Shown: positions 48,767 to 59,396 of the stretch, in pieces
Layout: each line of letters opens with the position of its first letter
How positions within the stretch are numbered: position 1 is the first letter of the stretch
NCBI GenBank assembly: GCA_963791425.1
Contig: CAWBSE010000003.1
Span: 992,001 to 1,056,000 of the forward strand
Direction: 5' to 3'
Source of the DNA: DATBLE01 sp963791425
Lineage (GTDB): Bacteria > Actinomycetota > Thermoleophilia > Gaiellales > Gaiellaceae
Length of the DNA stretch: 64,000 bases
Position numbers and translations under genes: made by a program
The notes under the pieces: model-generated
The model's database searches: none
Told to the model about the DNA's origin: nothing
Seen by the model: the letters and a program-made list of their open reading frames with translations, nothing else

Positions 48767-49515
48767 CAGACGCCGCCGCTCTCGTCCTCGAGAATGTCCA
48801 CAAGTCGTTCGGGAAGGCCGACGTCCTCCGGGGCGTCGACCTCGTGATCGAGGAGGAGCAGGTCGTCTGCCTGATCGGCTCGTCGGGGTCGGGGAAGTCG
48901 ACGTTGCTTCGCTGCGTCAACCTGCTCGAGCCGATCGACGAGGGGCGAATCCTCTTCCACGGCGAGGACATCACCGGGCCGCGCGTGAAGGTGAACGAGG
49001 TGCGGAAGGGGATCGGGATCGTCTTCCAGGCGTTCAACCTCTTCCCGCACATGAGCGTGCTTTCGAACGTCACACTCGGCCCCCGCAAGGCGCTCGGCCT
49101 GCCGAAGGAGCAGGCGGAGGCCGAGGCGATGGAGCTGCTCGGCCGGTTCGGGCTCGCCGACCGGCGGGCGGACTATCCCGACCGGCTCTCCGGCGGGCAG
49201 CAGCAGCGGGTCGCGATCCTCCGGGCGCTGGCGATGAAGCCGAGGCTGCTCCTGCTGGACGAGGTGACGAGCGCCCTCGACCCCGAGCTGGTCAGCGAGG
49301 TGCTCGACGTGATCAAGGAGCTGGCCGCCGGCGGAATGACGATGGTGCTGGCGACTCACGAGATGAGCTTCGCGCGGGACGTCGCCGACCGCGTGTGCTT
49401 CCTCGACGCCGGCACGATCCTCGAGGAAGGCCCGCCGGCGCAGATCTTCTCCGAGCCGCGTGAGGCACGAACGCAACAGTTCCTCGCGCGCGTCGTCGCC
49501 GCGGGGCGGCTCTGA
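48763..49515 (+). CDS. Amino acid ABC importer, ATP-binding subunit
   Basis: 250 residues, GlnQ/HisP type. Walker A GSSGSGKST, the Q-loop VFQAFNLFPHMSVL, signature LSGGQQQRVAILRAL, Walker B LLLLDEVTSALDPE, H-loop THEM. Note DEVTSALD, the usual form in this subfamily. Forms the importer with the 47083 and 47951 products. The stop abuts the convergent SIS-gene stop with no intervening base. Confidence 0.94.
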   Translation: MTDAAALVLENVHKSFGKADVLRGVDLVIEEEQVVCLIGSSGSGKSTLLRCVNLLEPIDEGRILFHGEDITGPRVKVNEVRKGIGIVFQAFNLFPHMSVLSNVTLGPRKALGLPKEQAEAEAMELLGRFGLADRRADYPDRLSGGQQQRVAILRALAMKPRLLLLDEVTSALDPELVSEVLDVIKELAAGGMTMVLATHEMSFARDVADRVCFLDAGTILEEGPPAQIFSEPREARTQQFLARVVAAGRL

Positions 49516-50593
49516 CTACTGCGCGAGCGTGACCTTCGACAGTCCGCGCGGGCTGTCGGGGTCGAGCCCGCGCGCACGCGCGACCGCGCCGGCAAAGAGC
49601 TGGCCCGGCACGACGGAGAGCAGCGGCGAGAGCAGCGGGTGCCGCGGTCGGGGCACGGGGAGGATGTACTGCGCATCGACGAGCGCCTCGGCGGCCGTCC
49701 CGCTCGCGACCACGGTCGCCCCGGCCTCGCGCGCCCGGGCCGTCGCCTCGACGACGGCGCCCAGCGTCGCGTCCTCGGCTCGCGACCGCCCAGACCGGGA
49801 AGAGCGGGTCGAGCGCCGCAACCGGCCCGTGGGCCAGGTCGGTGGCGGTCAGCGGCTCGGCCGCGATCTGGCAGGTCTCGAGCAGCTTCAGCGCGATCTC
49901 ACGCGCGGTTGCGAACTCGGGGCCGCGGCCGATCACGAACATCCGCGCGATCGAGGCGAACGGGACCGCGAACGACGAGGCGCCCCGCTCGAATACGGGC
50001 AGGTGCTCCTCGATCTGCCCGGCGACGTCCTCGAGCAGCCCGGCGAGCTCGTCGCAGCGGCCGGCGATGCAGCCCGCGAGGAGCGCCAGCGCCGCCAGTT
50101 GGTTGGAGTACGTCTTGGTCGCGGCGACCGCGAGCTCGGGCCCCGCCGCGAGCGGCAGCACCGCCTCCGCCGCCTGGGCGAGATCGGACTCGGGCTCGTT
50201 CGTCAGCCCGATCGTGAAGGCGCCTCCGCGCCGTGCTCGCTCCACGTACTCGAGCACGTCGGGCGTCCTGCCGGACTGCGAGAGCGCGATCACGGTCGAT
50301 CCGCTCAGGTCGAGCTTCGCGTCGTAGTAGACGGTCAGGCTGATCGAGTCGCGCATCGCCGTCAGCCCGGGGAGCAGGCCGAACGCGTAGACCCCGAACG
50401 ACGCGGCGTTGTCGGACGAGCCGTGGCCGACCATGCGAACGATCCCGTGGCCGCGGCGCGCAGCCTCGGCCGCGACGCCCGCGTACGCGCCCCGGTGCTC
50501 GAGCAGCCGCCGCAGGGCGGCCGGCTGGTCACGGATCTCGGCGAGGTACTGGGAGCCCGGTGCCGGTGCGGCGATCGGCTCAGGCTGCGACAC
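49516..50593 (-). CDS. SIS-domain aminosugar isomerase/deaminase-like protein (frameshifted)
   Basis: ~358 residues with two SIS domains, like the isomerase half of GlmS without its glutaminase domain, the class to which NagB-II-type glucosamine-6-phosphate deaminases belong. Visible: MVGHGSSDNAASFG, TVIALSQSGRTPDVLEYV, TKTYSNQLAAL, FVIGRGPEFATAREIALKLLET (quoted in part), DLAHGPVAAL. A +1 shift near 49790 (after FPVWAV) moves the last ~90 codons to the frame EDATLGAVVEATARAREAG ending SPRGLSKVTLAQ. GTG start overlaps murQ-nagA by 14 bp. In context it should turn GlcN-6P into fructose-6P and ammonia. Confidence 0.85.
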
Positions 50594-52481
50594 GGGCCTC
50601 GCCTGCGACCAGGACGCGCTCGATCTCGAGCTCCTCGCTCAGCACGACGATGTCCGCGGGCGAACCCGCCTGGATCCGGCCGCACTCGGCGCCGATCACC
50701 CGGGCCGGTACGGCCGTCGCCGCGTCGAGCGCCGCCTCGAGCGGAACGCCCAGTGCGTGCAGGTTGCGCACCGCCTCGATCATCGTCAGGACGCTCCCGG
50801 CGAGCACGCCGTCGTCGCGGCGAACGACGCCGTTGCGCACCTCGACCGCCACGTCGCCGAGGTGATACGAGCCGTCGCCGCCCACCCCGGCGCCGGCGAC
50901 CGCGTCGGTGACGAGCGCGAGCCGCCCGCCTGCCGCGCGCCAGACGAGGCGCACCGTGTCGGGCGCGAGATGGACGCCGTCGAGGATGACCTGCACCGTC
51001 ACATCGGGACGCGCGAGCGCAACGCCCGCGACGCCCGGGTCGCGGTGGCTGAACGGCCGCATCGCGTTGAAGAGGTGCGTGACCGTGCCGACGCCGCGGT
51101 CGAACGCGGCGTTCGCCTCGTCGGCGGTCGCGTCGCTGTGTCCGGCCGAGACCGTGATCCCACGCGAGACGAGCAGGTCGACGAGCTCCAGCGCCCCGGG
51201 CAGCTCGGGCGCGAGCGTGAACAGCCGCACCGGTCCCGCCGCGAGGATCCGCTCGAGCAGGGCCGGGTCGGGGTCGCGCCGGGCGGAAGGAGGATGCGTC
51301 CCGAGCCGCCGGGGGGAGAGGAAGGGGCCTTCGACGTGGGCGCCCAGGATCCGCGGGCCGCGCGCTGCCGCCTCGCCGATCTCCACGAGCGCTGCGACCA
51401 GGTTCTCCTCGGGGGCGGTGATCAGCGTCGGCAGGTACGCGGTGACGCCGGTCTCGAGCAGCGCCTCGCCTGCGTGCTCGAAGCCCCCGGCGTCGGCGTC
51501 GAGGAAGTCCACGCCGCCGAAGCCGTTCACCTGGAGGTCGACAAAGCCGGGGGAGGCGATCCCGTGCCCGTTCGGCGACGAGAGCCCGTACGCGGTCACC
51601 CGGCCGTCCACCACCTCCACGTCGCCGGGCACGAGCCGTCCCGCGACGAGCGCGGCGCTGACGCCGAGCCGCGTCCGCGGCGAGCCGATCGACGCGGCGA
51701 GAGAGGCGATCGCGTCCTTTGCGTCGCCGTCCGCCGCGGCCAACGCGTCGGCCGCCTCCGCCTCGGACACCCCCGCCGCCTGGGCGACGACGGAGCGCTG
51801 GCGGGCGCGGAGCTTCTCGTTCAGCGGCGCGACGCCGACCATCAGGTTCCCGTGGGTCCGGCCGAGCCGGATCATCGAGACCGTCGAGATGGTGTTGAGC
51901 ACGAGCTTCTGCGCGGTCCCGGCCTTCAGGCGCGTCGAGCCTGCGACGACCTCGGCCCCGACCGGGACGCAAACCTCACGGTCGGCGAGTGCCGCCAACT
52001 CGGAGCCCTCGACGCAGACGACGCACGCGGTCAGCGCGCCCTTCGCATGCGCCGCCTCCAGCGCGCCGACCACCCAGGGCGAGCGGCCGCTGGCGCTGAT
52101 CCCGACGACCACGTCCGCCTCGGTGGCGCCCAGGCGCGAGACAGCGTTCATGCCGCCGTTGCGGTCGTCCTCGGCCTCGTCGTCCGGGGCGACGAGCGCG
52201 ATCACGGCGACGGAGTAGGTCGGCTCGCACTCGACGGCGTCGAGCGCCGCAAGCCGGCCCGACGTTCCCGCCCCGGCGTAGACGAGCCGGCCGCCGCGGG
52301 TGAGGCGGGCGGCGATGTCGTCGACGAGCCCGGCGACCGCCGCCGCCGCCGCCGCGACTGCGCCCGGGATGGTCGCGTCCGCGGCGTTCATCAGCTCGAC
52401 CAGCTCGATCGTGGAGCGGAGATCGAGGTCGGCGCCTGCGGGATCGCGCGCTTCGGTGCCCAGCTCCTCGAACGCGGTCAT
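50580..52481 (-). CDS. murQ-nagA: MurQ-NagA fusion: MurNAc-6-phosphate etherase / GlcNAc-6-phosphate deacetylase
   Basis: 633 residues. Residues ~1-265 are a MurQ etherase: TEARDPAGADLDLRSTIELV, YAGAGTSGRLAALDAVECEPTY with the catalytic Glu (~84), ISASGRSPWVVGAL, GSTRLKAGTAQKLVLN. Residues ~272-633 are a NagA deacetylase: PGFVDLQVNGFGG, HVEGPFLSP, VSAGHSDATADEANAAF, THLFNAMRPFSHRDPG, VTDAVAGAG. MurQ releases lactate from MurNAc-6P to give GlcNAc-6P, which NagA deacetylates to GlcN-6P, so consecutive reactions share a chain. The MurQ part is ~30 residues shorter than usual. TAGACT is 7 nt before ATG. Leftward, followed by the SIS gene. Confidence 0.92.
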   Translation of the reverse strand: MTAFEELGTEARDPAGADLDLRSTIELVELMNAADATIPGAVAAAAAAVAGLVDDIAARLTRGGRLVYAGAGTSGRLAALDAVECEPTYSVAVIALVAPDDEAEDDRNGGMNAVSRLGATEADVVVGISASGRSPWVVGALEAAHAKGALTACVVCVEGSELAALADREVCVPVGAEVVAGSTRLKAGTAQKLVLNTISTVSMIRLGRTHGNLMVGVAPLNEKLRARQRSVVAQAAGVSEAEAADALAAADGDAKDAIASLAASIGSPRTRLGVSAALVAGRLVPGDVEVVDGRVTAYGLSSPNGHGIASPGFVDLQVNGFGGVDFLDADAGGFEHAGEALLETGVTAYLPTLITAPEENLVAALVEIGEAAARGPRILGAHVEGPFLSPRRLGTHPPSARRDPDPALLERILAAGPVRLFTLAPELPGALELVDLLVSRGITVSAGHSDATADEANAAFDRGVGTVTHLFNAMRPFSHRDPGVAGVALARPDVTVQVILDGVHLAPDTVRLVWRAAGGRLALVTDAVAGAGVGGDGSYHLGDVAVEVRNGVVRRDDGVLAGSVLTMIEAVRNLHALGVPLEAALDAATAVPARVIGAECGRIQAGSPADIVVLSEELEIERVLVAGEARVAA

Positions 52482-52512
52482 CGCGGGCAGTCTATGCAGA
52501 CGATCCGCCAGG

Positions 52513-52524
52513 TGGTCAATACCA
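52513..52524. promoter_or_regulatory. GntR operator 1 (murQ-nagA promoter)
   Basis: TGGTCAATACCA; read leftward TGGTATTGACCA, whose TTGACC lies upstream of TAGACT (52494-52489) as an apparent -35 for murQ-nagA (spacing 19, or 17 to the overlapping CATAGA). Matches the shape of DasR/YvoA sites (TGGTCTAGACCA). Confidence 0.7.
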
Positions 52525-52577
52525 TTTTTGGAAATAGTCCCGACAAACTGCCGCTGGCGGTGGCGACAATCGACGCT

Positions 52578-52591
52578 GTGGTCTTGACCAC
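52578..52591. promoter_or_regulatory. GntR operator 2 (gntR promoter)
   Basis: GTGGTC-TT-GACCAC, a perfect 6+6 dyad with two central bases. TTGACC inside it (52584-52589) is 16 bp before TACGAT (52606-52611), which is 8 nt before the GTG of the regulator. This would be direct autoregulation by blocking the -35. Confidence 0.75.
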
Positions 52592-52619
52592 CGTGCCGAA
52601 TGGAGTACGATGCGGGCCC

Positions 52620-53342
52620 GTGAGCACCACCGCGCCCAAGCAGTCCGAAGCCAGGGAGCGGGTGCTCGGCCTGATCGCCGAGCTCTCGATCGGCGACGCC
52701 ATTCCCTCGGAGCGCCAGCTCTCGGCCGACCTGGGCATGTCGCGCCTGACGGTGCGCGCCGCGCTCGACGATCTCGTCCGCGACGGCTACCTCGTGCGCA
52801 AGCGCGGCAGCGGCACGTTCGTCAGCGAGCCGAAGATCGCGCAGGAGCTGACGATGACCTCGTTCACCGAGGACATGCGCCGGCGGGGCATGGTGCCCGG
52901 CAGCCGCACCCTTGAGTTGCGCACGACCTCAGCGGGCCCCTGGCTGGGCCGGATCCTGCATGTCTCGCCCTCCGAGCCGATCGTGATCGTCAAGCGGCTG
53001 CGGCTCGCCGACGACGAGACGATGGCGATCGAGACGCTGCACGTCCGCGCCTCGCTCGTCCCCGACCTCTCGGCGGACGACCTCGAGAGCCACTCCTTCT
53101 ACACCCTGCTGACCGAGCGCTACGGGCTCGACATCGTCGGAGGCCTGCAGACGATCGAGCCGACCGTGACGAACGAGGAGGAGTCGGAGGCGCTGGGCGT
53201 CCCGCTACACTCACCCGCGTTCCTGTTCGAGCGCACGACCCGTTCGCGGGCCGGCGAGATCGTCGAGCACGTCCGCTCGCTGTACCGTGGCGATCGGTAC
53301 CGGCTCGTCACCGAACTCAGCCGTGTTCCCGGCCGGCGCTAG
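52620..53342 (+). CDS. GntR/HutC-family regulator, DasR/NagR (YvoA)-like
   Basis: 240 residues from GTG 52620. N-terminal winged helix (~10-75: AIPSERQLSADLGMSRLTVRAAL, GYLVRKRGSGTFV, in parts) and a C-terminal UTRA ligand domain (~85-238: LTMTSFTEDMRRRG, VKRLRLADDETMAIETLHV, PAFLFERTTRSRAGEIVEHVRSLYRGDRY, in parts). This subfamily binds GlcN-6P or GlcNAc-6P and represses amino-sugar uptake and catabolism. It sits between the murQ-nagA/SIS operon and the sugar importer with its sites on both sides. The start is probably leaderless. Confidence 0.92.
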   Translation: MSTTAPKQSEARERVLGLIAELSIGDAIPSERQLSADLGMSRLTVRAALDDLVRDGYLVRKRGSGTFVSEPKIAQELTMTSFTEDMRRRGMVPGSRTLELRTTSAGPWLGRILHVSPSEPIVIVKRLRLADDETMAIETLHVRASLVPDLSADDLESHSFYTLLTERYGLDIVGGLQTIEPTVTNEEESEALGVPLHSPAFLFERTTRSRAGEIVEHVRSLYRGDRYRLVTELSRVPGRR

Positions 53343-53347
53343 AGAAC

Positions 53348-53496
53348 CGGTCAATACCACAGCACCAGTTCCGGCCAATCCTCGACCGACTCAAACCTCT
53401 CTGTTGAGCCATGCACGGGTGCGGATTGGAGAAGTGGTCTTGACAACGACACACGATCTGTGCGAATCTCGCGCCGTGACCAAGTGGTCTGATCCA
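53348..53496. promoter_or_regulatory. Three GntR operators before the sugar importer operon
   Basis: The 243-bp gap after gntR holds CGGTCAATACCA (53348-53359), TGGTCTTGACAA (53435-53446) and TGGTCTGATCCA (53485-53496). The middle copy contains a perfect -35 TTGACA (53440-53445) with GAATCT 18 bp later as a plausible -10. Together with the two sites upstream of gntR, the consensus is GTGGTMTTGACCAC. The rest of the gap (53500-53585) holds the SD GGGAG before ATG 53586. Confidence 0.7.
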
Positions 53497-53585
53497 ATCA
53501 GACGGGCCGAGCCGCATCCTCCCCGCTTCGGTCACGCGGGTACGGGAGCGCAAGAGGGCCGTCCCTCCAGGATGGGAGATCTTCG

Positions 53586-54832
53586 ATGAAGGCACGCATC
53601 ATCGGCGCTGCCCTGCTCGTCGTGGTCCTCGCGGTTGCCGCGGCGACATCGGCGACCGGCGCCACGAAGCGCTCGACCGCGAGCATCACCGTCTGGCTGC
53701 AGGTCGACGCGCAGTCCGGTTGGCCCGCCGTCGTGGCGGCCGCCAACGCGGCGTTCGCAAAGCAGCACCCCGGAGTCGACGTGAAGGTGCAGTACCAGAC
53801 CTGGGGCACGCATCTCGGCAAGTTCGACGCCACACTCGCCGGCGGCAACACGCCCGACGTGATCGAGATGGGCAACACCGAGATGACGAAGTACATGGCG
53901 GCAGGCGCGTTCCAGGACATCACCTCGGCAAAGGCGTCGTTCGACAACTCGTCCACCTGGCTCGAGGGCCTCGCAGCCTCCGGCCGCTACAACGGCAAGC
54001 TCTACGGCGTCCCCTACTACGCGGGCTCGCGCGTGGTCACGTACCGGTCCGACCAGTACAAGCAGGCCGGGATCAAGAGCACGCCGAAGAGCCTCGCGGA
54101 GTTCACCGCCGACGCCGGCAAGCTGAACAAGAAGTTCGGCAAGGCGGGGCTACTCGCCCGTCTACATCGCCGGCACCGACTGGTACGTCGCGATGGGCTT
54201 CGTCTACGACTTCGGCGGCAAGATCGCCACGCAGGTGAGCGGCAAGTGGAAGGGCACGCTCGACTCGCCGAAGTCGATCGCCGGCCTGACCGCGTACAAG
54301 AACTTCTTCCTCGCGGCCTCGAAGGCCAGCAAGACGACCGACGAGAGCCGGCCGACCCCGTACAGCGTGTACGCGGACGGCAACGCGGGCTCGATCGTCG
54401 GCCCCGGCTGGTTCTCGTGCTGCGTCGGTGACACGTACAAGGCCGCCACCGCAGCAGTTCGTGATGCCGAGCCACGAGGCCGGCAAGCCGATGCCGGGCT
54501 TCCTCGGCGGCTCCGACCTCGCCGTCCCGATCGGTGCGAACAAGCAGCTCGCCACCGACTGGGTCGCCGCGTTCACGAGCACGTCCGCAGAGAAGGCGCT
54601 GCAGGCGGTCGGGAACATCCCGAACACGACGTCGCTTCTCGACACCTCCAAGGTCGGCGAGCGTGCCGCTCTGCGCAGCTGGTTCGTCCCCGCTGCGAAG
54701 AACTGGGTGAACGTCGAGAACGGGAATATCCTCCGCACCATGCTGAGCCAGATCCTGACCGGCAAGCTCTCCGTCAAGCAGGCGGCTGCGACGGCGAGCG
54801 ACAACATCACCTACACGCTGAACGCTTCGTAG
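53586..54832 (+). CDS. CUT1 sugar ABC importer, substrate-binding protein (two frameshifts)
   Basis: ~414 residues when corrected. Signal peptide (KARIIGAALLVVVLAVAAATSA) without a lipobox cysteine. Extracellular solute-binding family 1 features: ITVWLQVDAQSGWPAVV, TPDVIEMGNTEMTKYMAAGAFQDI (in part), YGVPYYAGSRVVTYRSD. +1 insertions near 54148 (GGGGC) and 54447 (GCCGCCACC) split it; the middle piece reads SPVYIAGTDWYVAMGFVYDF and the last SHEAGKPMPGFLGGSDLAVP to the stop at 54832. Context points to N-acetylated disaccharides such as chitobiose or GlcNAc-MurNAc products. Confidence 0.9.
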
Positions 54833-54839
54833 GAGACGA

Positions 54840-55808
54840 ATGACGCGGGACGCTGACGTCGCTGTCCCGTCAGATACGGCGGTTGCCGCCGAGACGAGGT
54901 CCCTCCCGTCTCGGCGGCGCCGCCGTTTCCCGTGGGCCCCGTACGGGCTGATCCTCCCGGTCGCGCTCGTCGTCGTCCTGCTGCTCGGGTACCCGATCTA
55001 CAAGCTCGGCCGGATCTCGTTCGAGCAGTACGGCCTGTTCGAGCTGATCCGCCACAAGGGCCACTGGATCGGCGTCGACAACTACCGGTCGGTCCTGTCC
55101 GACCACGTCTTCTGGGACACGGTTGTCCGCACGATCGTCTTCACGATCGTGAACGTCGGGCTGACGATGGTGCTAGGGACGCTGATCGCGCTCCTGCTCG
55201 TCCGCATCAGCCCGGTGATCCGCGTGATGCTGACGATCGGGCTCGTGCTCGTCTGGTCGATGCCGGTCGTCGTCGCCGTCCAGGTCTTCTACTGGATGAC
55301 GAACTTCCAGAACGGCGTCCTCAACTACCTCGCCGCGCAGCTCCACCTGGTCGGGGACAACTACGACTGGTACGCCACGTCGACCTCGAGCCTCGGGATG
55401 GTCACGCTCCTGATCGTCTGGGGCGCGTTGCCGTTCGTGGTCGTCACCGTCTACGCGGGGCTTGCGCAGGTGCCGCACGAGCTTGTCGAGGCGGCCGAGA
55501 TCGACGGTGCCGGGCCCGTGCGGATCTTCCGCGACGTCACCTTTCCCGTGCTGAAGCCGATCCTGCTGATCCTGACCAGCCTCTCGATCATCTGGGACTT
55601 CGGCGTCTTCGCTCAGCCGTATCTGCTGATCGGCGCCTCGCACGTCGACGAGACCAACTACCTGATGGGCGTCTACGTGTTCATCAAGGGCTACGGCGCG
55701 CACGACTTCGGCAAGGGCGCGGCGATCTCCCTGCTGATGCTGATCATGGTCGCCGCCATGAGCGTCTTCTACGTCCGCCAGATGATCCGAACGAGCAACG
55801 TCAAATGA
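54840..55808 (+). CDS. Sugar ABC importer permease 1 (MalF/DasB-like)
   Basis: 322 residues, six hydrophobic spans after a charged N-terminus rich in Arg. The EAA loop EAAEIDGAGPVRIFRDVTFP couples to the ATPase. Other typical stretches: FEQYGLFELI, NYRSVLSDHVFW, WALP-type LIVWGALPFVVVTVYAGL. Seven bp after the SBP gene, and ATGA overlap with permease 2. Confidence 0.93.
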   Translation: MTRDADVAVPSDTAVAAETRSLPSRRRRRFPWAPYGLILPVALVVVLLLGYPIYKLGRISFEQYGLFELIRHKGHWIGVDNYRSVLSDHVFWDTVVRTIVFTIVNVGLTMVLGTLIALLLVRISPVIRVMLTIGLVLVWSMPVVVAVQVFYWMTNFQNGVLNYLAAQLHLVGDNYDWYATSTSSLGMVTLLIVWGALPFVVVTVYAGLAQVPHELVEAAEIDGAGPVRIFRDVTFPVLKPILLILTSLSIIWDFGVFAQPYLLIGASHVDETNYLMGVYVFIKGYGAHDFGKGAAISLLMLIMVAAMSVFYVRQMIRTSNVK

Positions 55809-56677
55809 GCAGCGCGGTCGCCGTCCCCCGCAGGAAGCGCCGCCGCCGGTCGGGCCGGCTCGGCTGGAACCTGCTCGCCCTCGCGATCCTCGTCGTGATG
55901 GTCTTCCCGGTCTACTGGATGTTCGCGACGGCGTTCAAGTCGACCGACGACATCAACCGTCTGACGCCGACGTGGATCCCGCTCCACCCGACGCTGCAGC
56001 ACTTCCGCGACGCGATCGACCGTCCGTACTTCTGGAGCTCGGTCGTGAACAGCATGATCATCGTCTCGATCACGGTCGCGATCTCGGTCATGCTCGCGTT
56101 CCTCGCCGCGGTCGCACTCTCGAAGTTCCGCTTCACGGGCCGCGAGGTGTTCATCGTCCTGCTGATCGGCATCCAGATGCTTCCCGCAGGTCGGCCTGAT
56201 CATCCCGCTGTACGTGGTGCTCGCGAGGTACAGGCTGACGCAGGACCAGTACGTGCTGATCGGGGTGATCATCACGTACATGACCTTCGCGCTGCCGTTC
56301 GCGGTCTGGACGTTGCGCGGGTTCCTCGTGAACATCCCGAAGGAGCTCGAGGAGGCGGCGATGGTCGACGGCTCGAGCCGCCTCGGCGCGTTCTTCCGGA
56401 TCCTGCTGCCGCTGGTCGCGCCCGGGCTGGTGGCGACGGCGGTCTTCGTCTTCATCACCAGCTGGAACGAGTTCATCTTCGCCTACGTCCTGCTGAACGA
56501 CCAGTCCAAGCAGACGATCACCGTGTGGCTCTCCGCGTACTACGGGACGAGCCGCCAGGTCGACTGGGGCGGCCTGATGGCGGGTTCGATCCTGGCCGCC
56601 ATCCCGGTTCTGATCTTCTTCGGGTTCGTGCAACGGAAGATCGCGTTCGGCCTGACCGCGGGGGCGGTGAAAGCCTG

Positions 56678-56678
<1 letters not shown>
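55805..56678 (+). CDS. Sugar ABC importer permease 2 (MalG/DasC-like, frameshifted)
   Basis: ~290 residues when corrected. Start ATG 55805, then a basic segment and first span (WNLLALAILVVMVFPVYWMF), TAFKSTDDINRLTPTWIP. An extra C near 56186 (IQMLP to VGLIIPLYVV) moves the remainder to another frame: YRLTQDQYVLIGVIITYMTF, EAA loop ELEEAAMVDGSSRLGAFFRI and a final span. The stop and the ATPase start overlap as TGATG. Confidence 0.9.
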
Positions 56679-57853
<1,175 letters not shown>

Positions 57854-57855
57854 CG

Positions 57856-59280
57856 GTGGGCCCGGCGGTCGTCCCGAAGCCGGTGTCGATGACCCCCGCG
57901 GCTGGGGCGTTCGTCGTGCGCGCCTCTACCGTGGTGTCGGCCGCGCCGTCTACGCCCGAGACGCGGCGGATCGCCGCCTCGCTGGCGGCGATGCTCGGCG
58001 TGAAGGTGGGATCGTCCGGCCCGGTATCGCTCGAGCTGGGCGGCCCGGCCTCGCTCGGCGACGAGGGGTACCAGCTGACCGTGACGCCGGCGTCCGTGCG
58101 CGTTGTCGCCAACGCCCAGGCGGGGCTCTTCCACGGCGTCCAGACGCTGCGCCAGCTGCTCCCGGCGAAGGGGCCGCAGCGCATTCCGGCGGTGAGCATC
58201 CGCGACCGTCCCCGGTTCGCCTGGCGCGGCGCGATGCTCGACGTCGCGCGCCACTTCCGCTCGGTCCGCGACGTGAAGCGGTTCGTCGACCTGATGGCGC
58301 TGTACAAGCTCAACCGCCTGCACCTGCACCTGTCCGACGACCAGGGCTGGCGGATCGCGATCTCGAAGTGGCCGCTGCTCGCCACCCACGGCGGCGCCAC
58401 GGCGGTCGGCGGCGGGAAGGGCGGCTACTACACCCAGGCGCAGTACTCCGACATCGTCCGGTACGCGGCGGCGCGGTACGTGGTCGTCGTGCCCGAGATC
58501 GACATGCCCGGACACGTCCACGCGGCGCTCTCGTCGTATCCGAAGCTCGCCTGCGACGGCAAGCCGTCGCCGCTCTACACCGGGATGAACGTCGGCTTCA
58601 GCTCGCTCTGCATCGACAAGACGATCACGTACGACTTCGTCTCGGACGTCGTCGGCGAGCTCGCGCGGCTGACGCCCGGCCCGTGGATCCACATCGGCGG
58701 CGACGAGGCGTCGGCGACGAAGCTCCGCGACTACGTCCGCTTCGTCGGGCGGGTGCAGGCGATCGTCTCGTCGTACGGCAAGCACATGATCGGCTGGGAG
58801 GAGATCGGGCGCGCGAAGCTCGACCGCTCGACGATCGTCCAGCACTGGAACATCGACACGACCAGGAACGTGTTCTCCGCACGCGCGGTGCAGCAGGGGG
58901 CGAAGGTGATCATGTCCCCGGCCGACCACGCCTATCTGGACATGAAGTACGACGCGTCCACGCAGCTGGGGCTCCAGTGGGCCGGGTACACCAACGTTCA
59001 GGACTCGTACCAGTGGGATCCCGTGCGGCAGGTCGCCGGGGTGGGGGCGAAGGACGTGCTCGGGGTCGAGGCGCCGCTGTGGGGCGAGACCGTGACCTCG
59101 ATCCGCGACGCCGAGTACCTCGCGTTCCCGCGGCTGATCGGGATCGCCGAGATCGGCTGGTCGCCGGCACGGGGACGGTCGTGGGCCGAGTACCGGACGC
59201 GGCTCGGAGCCCAGGGGCCGCTGCTCGACGCGCTCGGCGTGAACTACTTCCGATCTCCCGAGGTGCCCTGGCTCCGCTGA
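57856..59280 (+). CDS. GH20 beta-N-acetylhexosaminidase, cytoplasmic
   Basis: 474 residues from GTG 57856, two bases after the ATPase stop. N-terminal GH20b-like domain (~1-115), then the barrel: RFAWRGAMLDVARHF, LNRLHLHLSDDQGWR, VVPEIDMPGH, and the catalytic pair in WIHIGGDEAS. No signal peptide, so it works inside the cell, removing terminal GlcNAc from imported oligosaccharides. Being last in the importer operon fits that role. The 116 bp after it hold only a TGTGACG direct repeat and no clear terminator. Confidence 0.93.
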   Translation: MGPAVVPKPVSMTPAAGAFVVRASTVVSAAPSTPETRRIAASLAAMLGVKVGSSGPVSLELGGPASLGDEGYQLTVTPASVRVVANAQAGLFHGVQTLRQLLPAKGPQRIPAVSIRDRPRFAWRGAMLDVARHFRSVRDVKRFVDLMALYKLNRLHLHLSDDQGWRIAISKWPLLATHGGATAVGGGKGGYYTQAQYSDIVRYAAARYVVVVPEIDMPGHVHAALSSYPKLACDGKPSPLYTGMNVGFSSLCIDKTITYDFVSDVVGELARLTPGPWIHIGGDEASATKLRDYVRFVGRVQAIVSSYGKHMIGWEEIGRAKLDRSTIVQHWNIDTTRNVFSARAVQQGAKVIMSPADHAYLDMKYDASTQLGLQWAGYTNVQDSYQWDPVRQVAGVGAKDVLGVEAPLWGETVTSIRDAEYLAFPRLIGIAEIGWSPARGRSWAEYRTRLGAQGPLLDALGVNYFRSPEVPWLR

Positions 59281-59396
59281 ATTTGTGACGCGGGTGTGAC
59301 GAAACCGCGACGAGACGCAAAAGGACACTTTCGGCCGTGCAGACGGGCCGGTACCACGGAGGGACAACACCTTCCCCCTCCCGATCGGAGCCGCCC

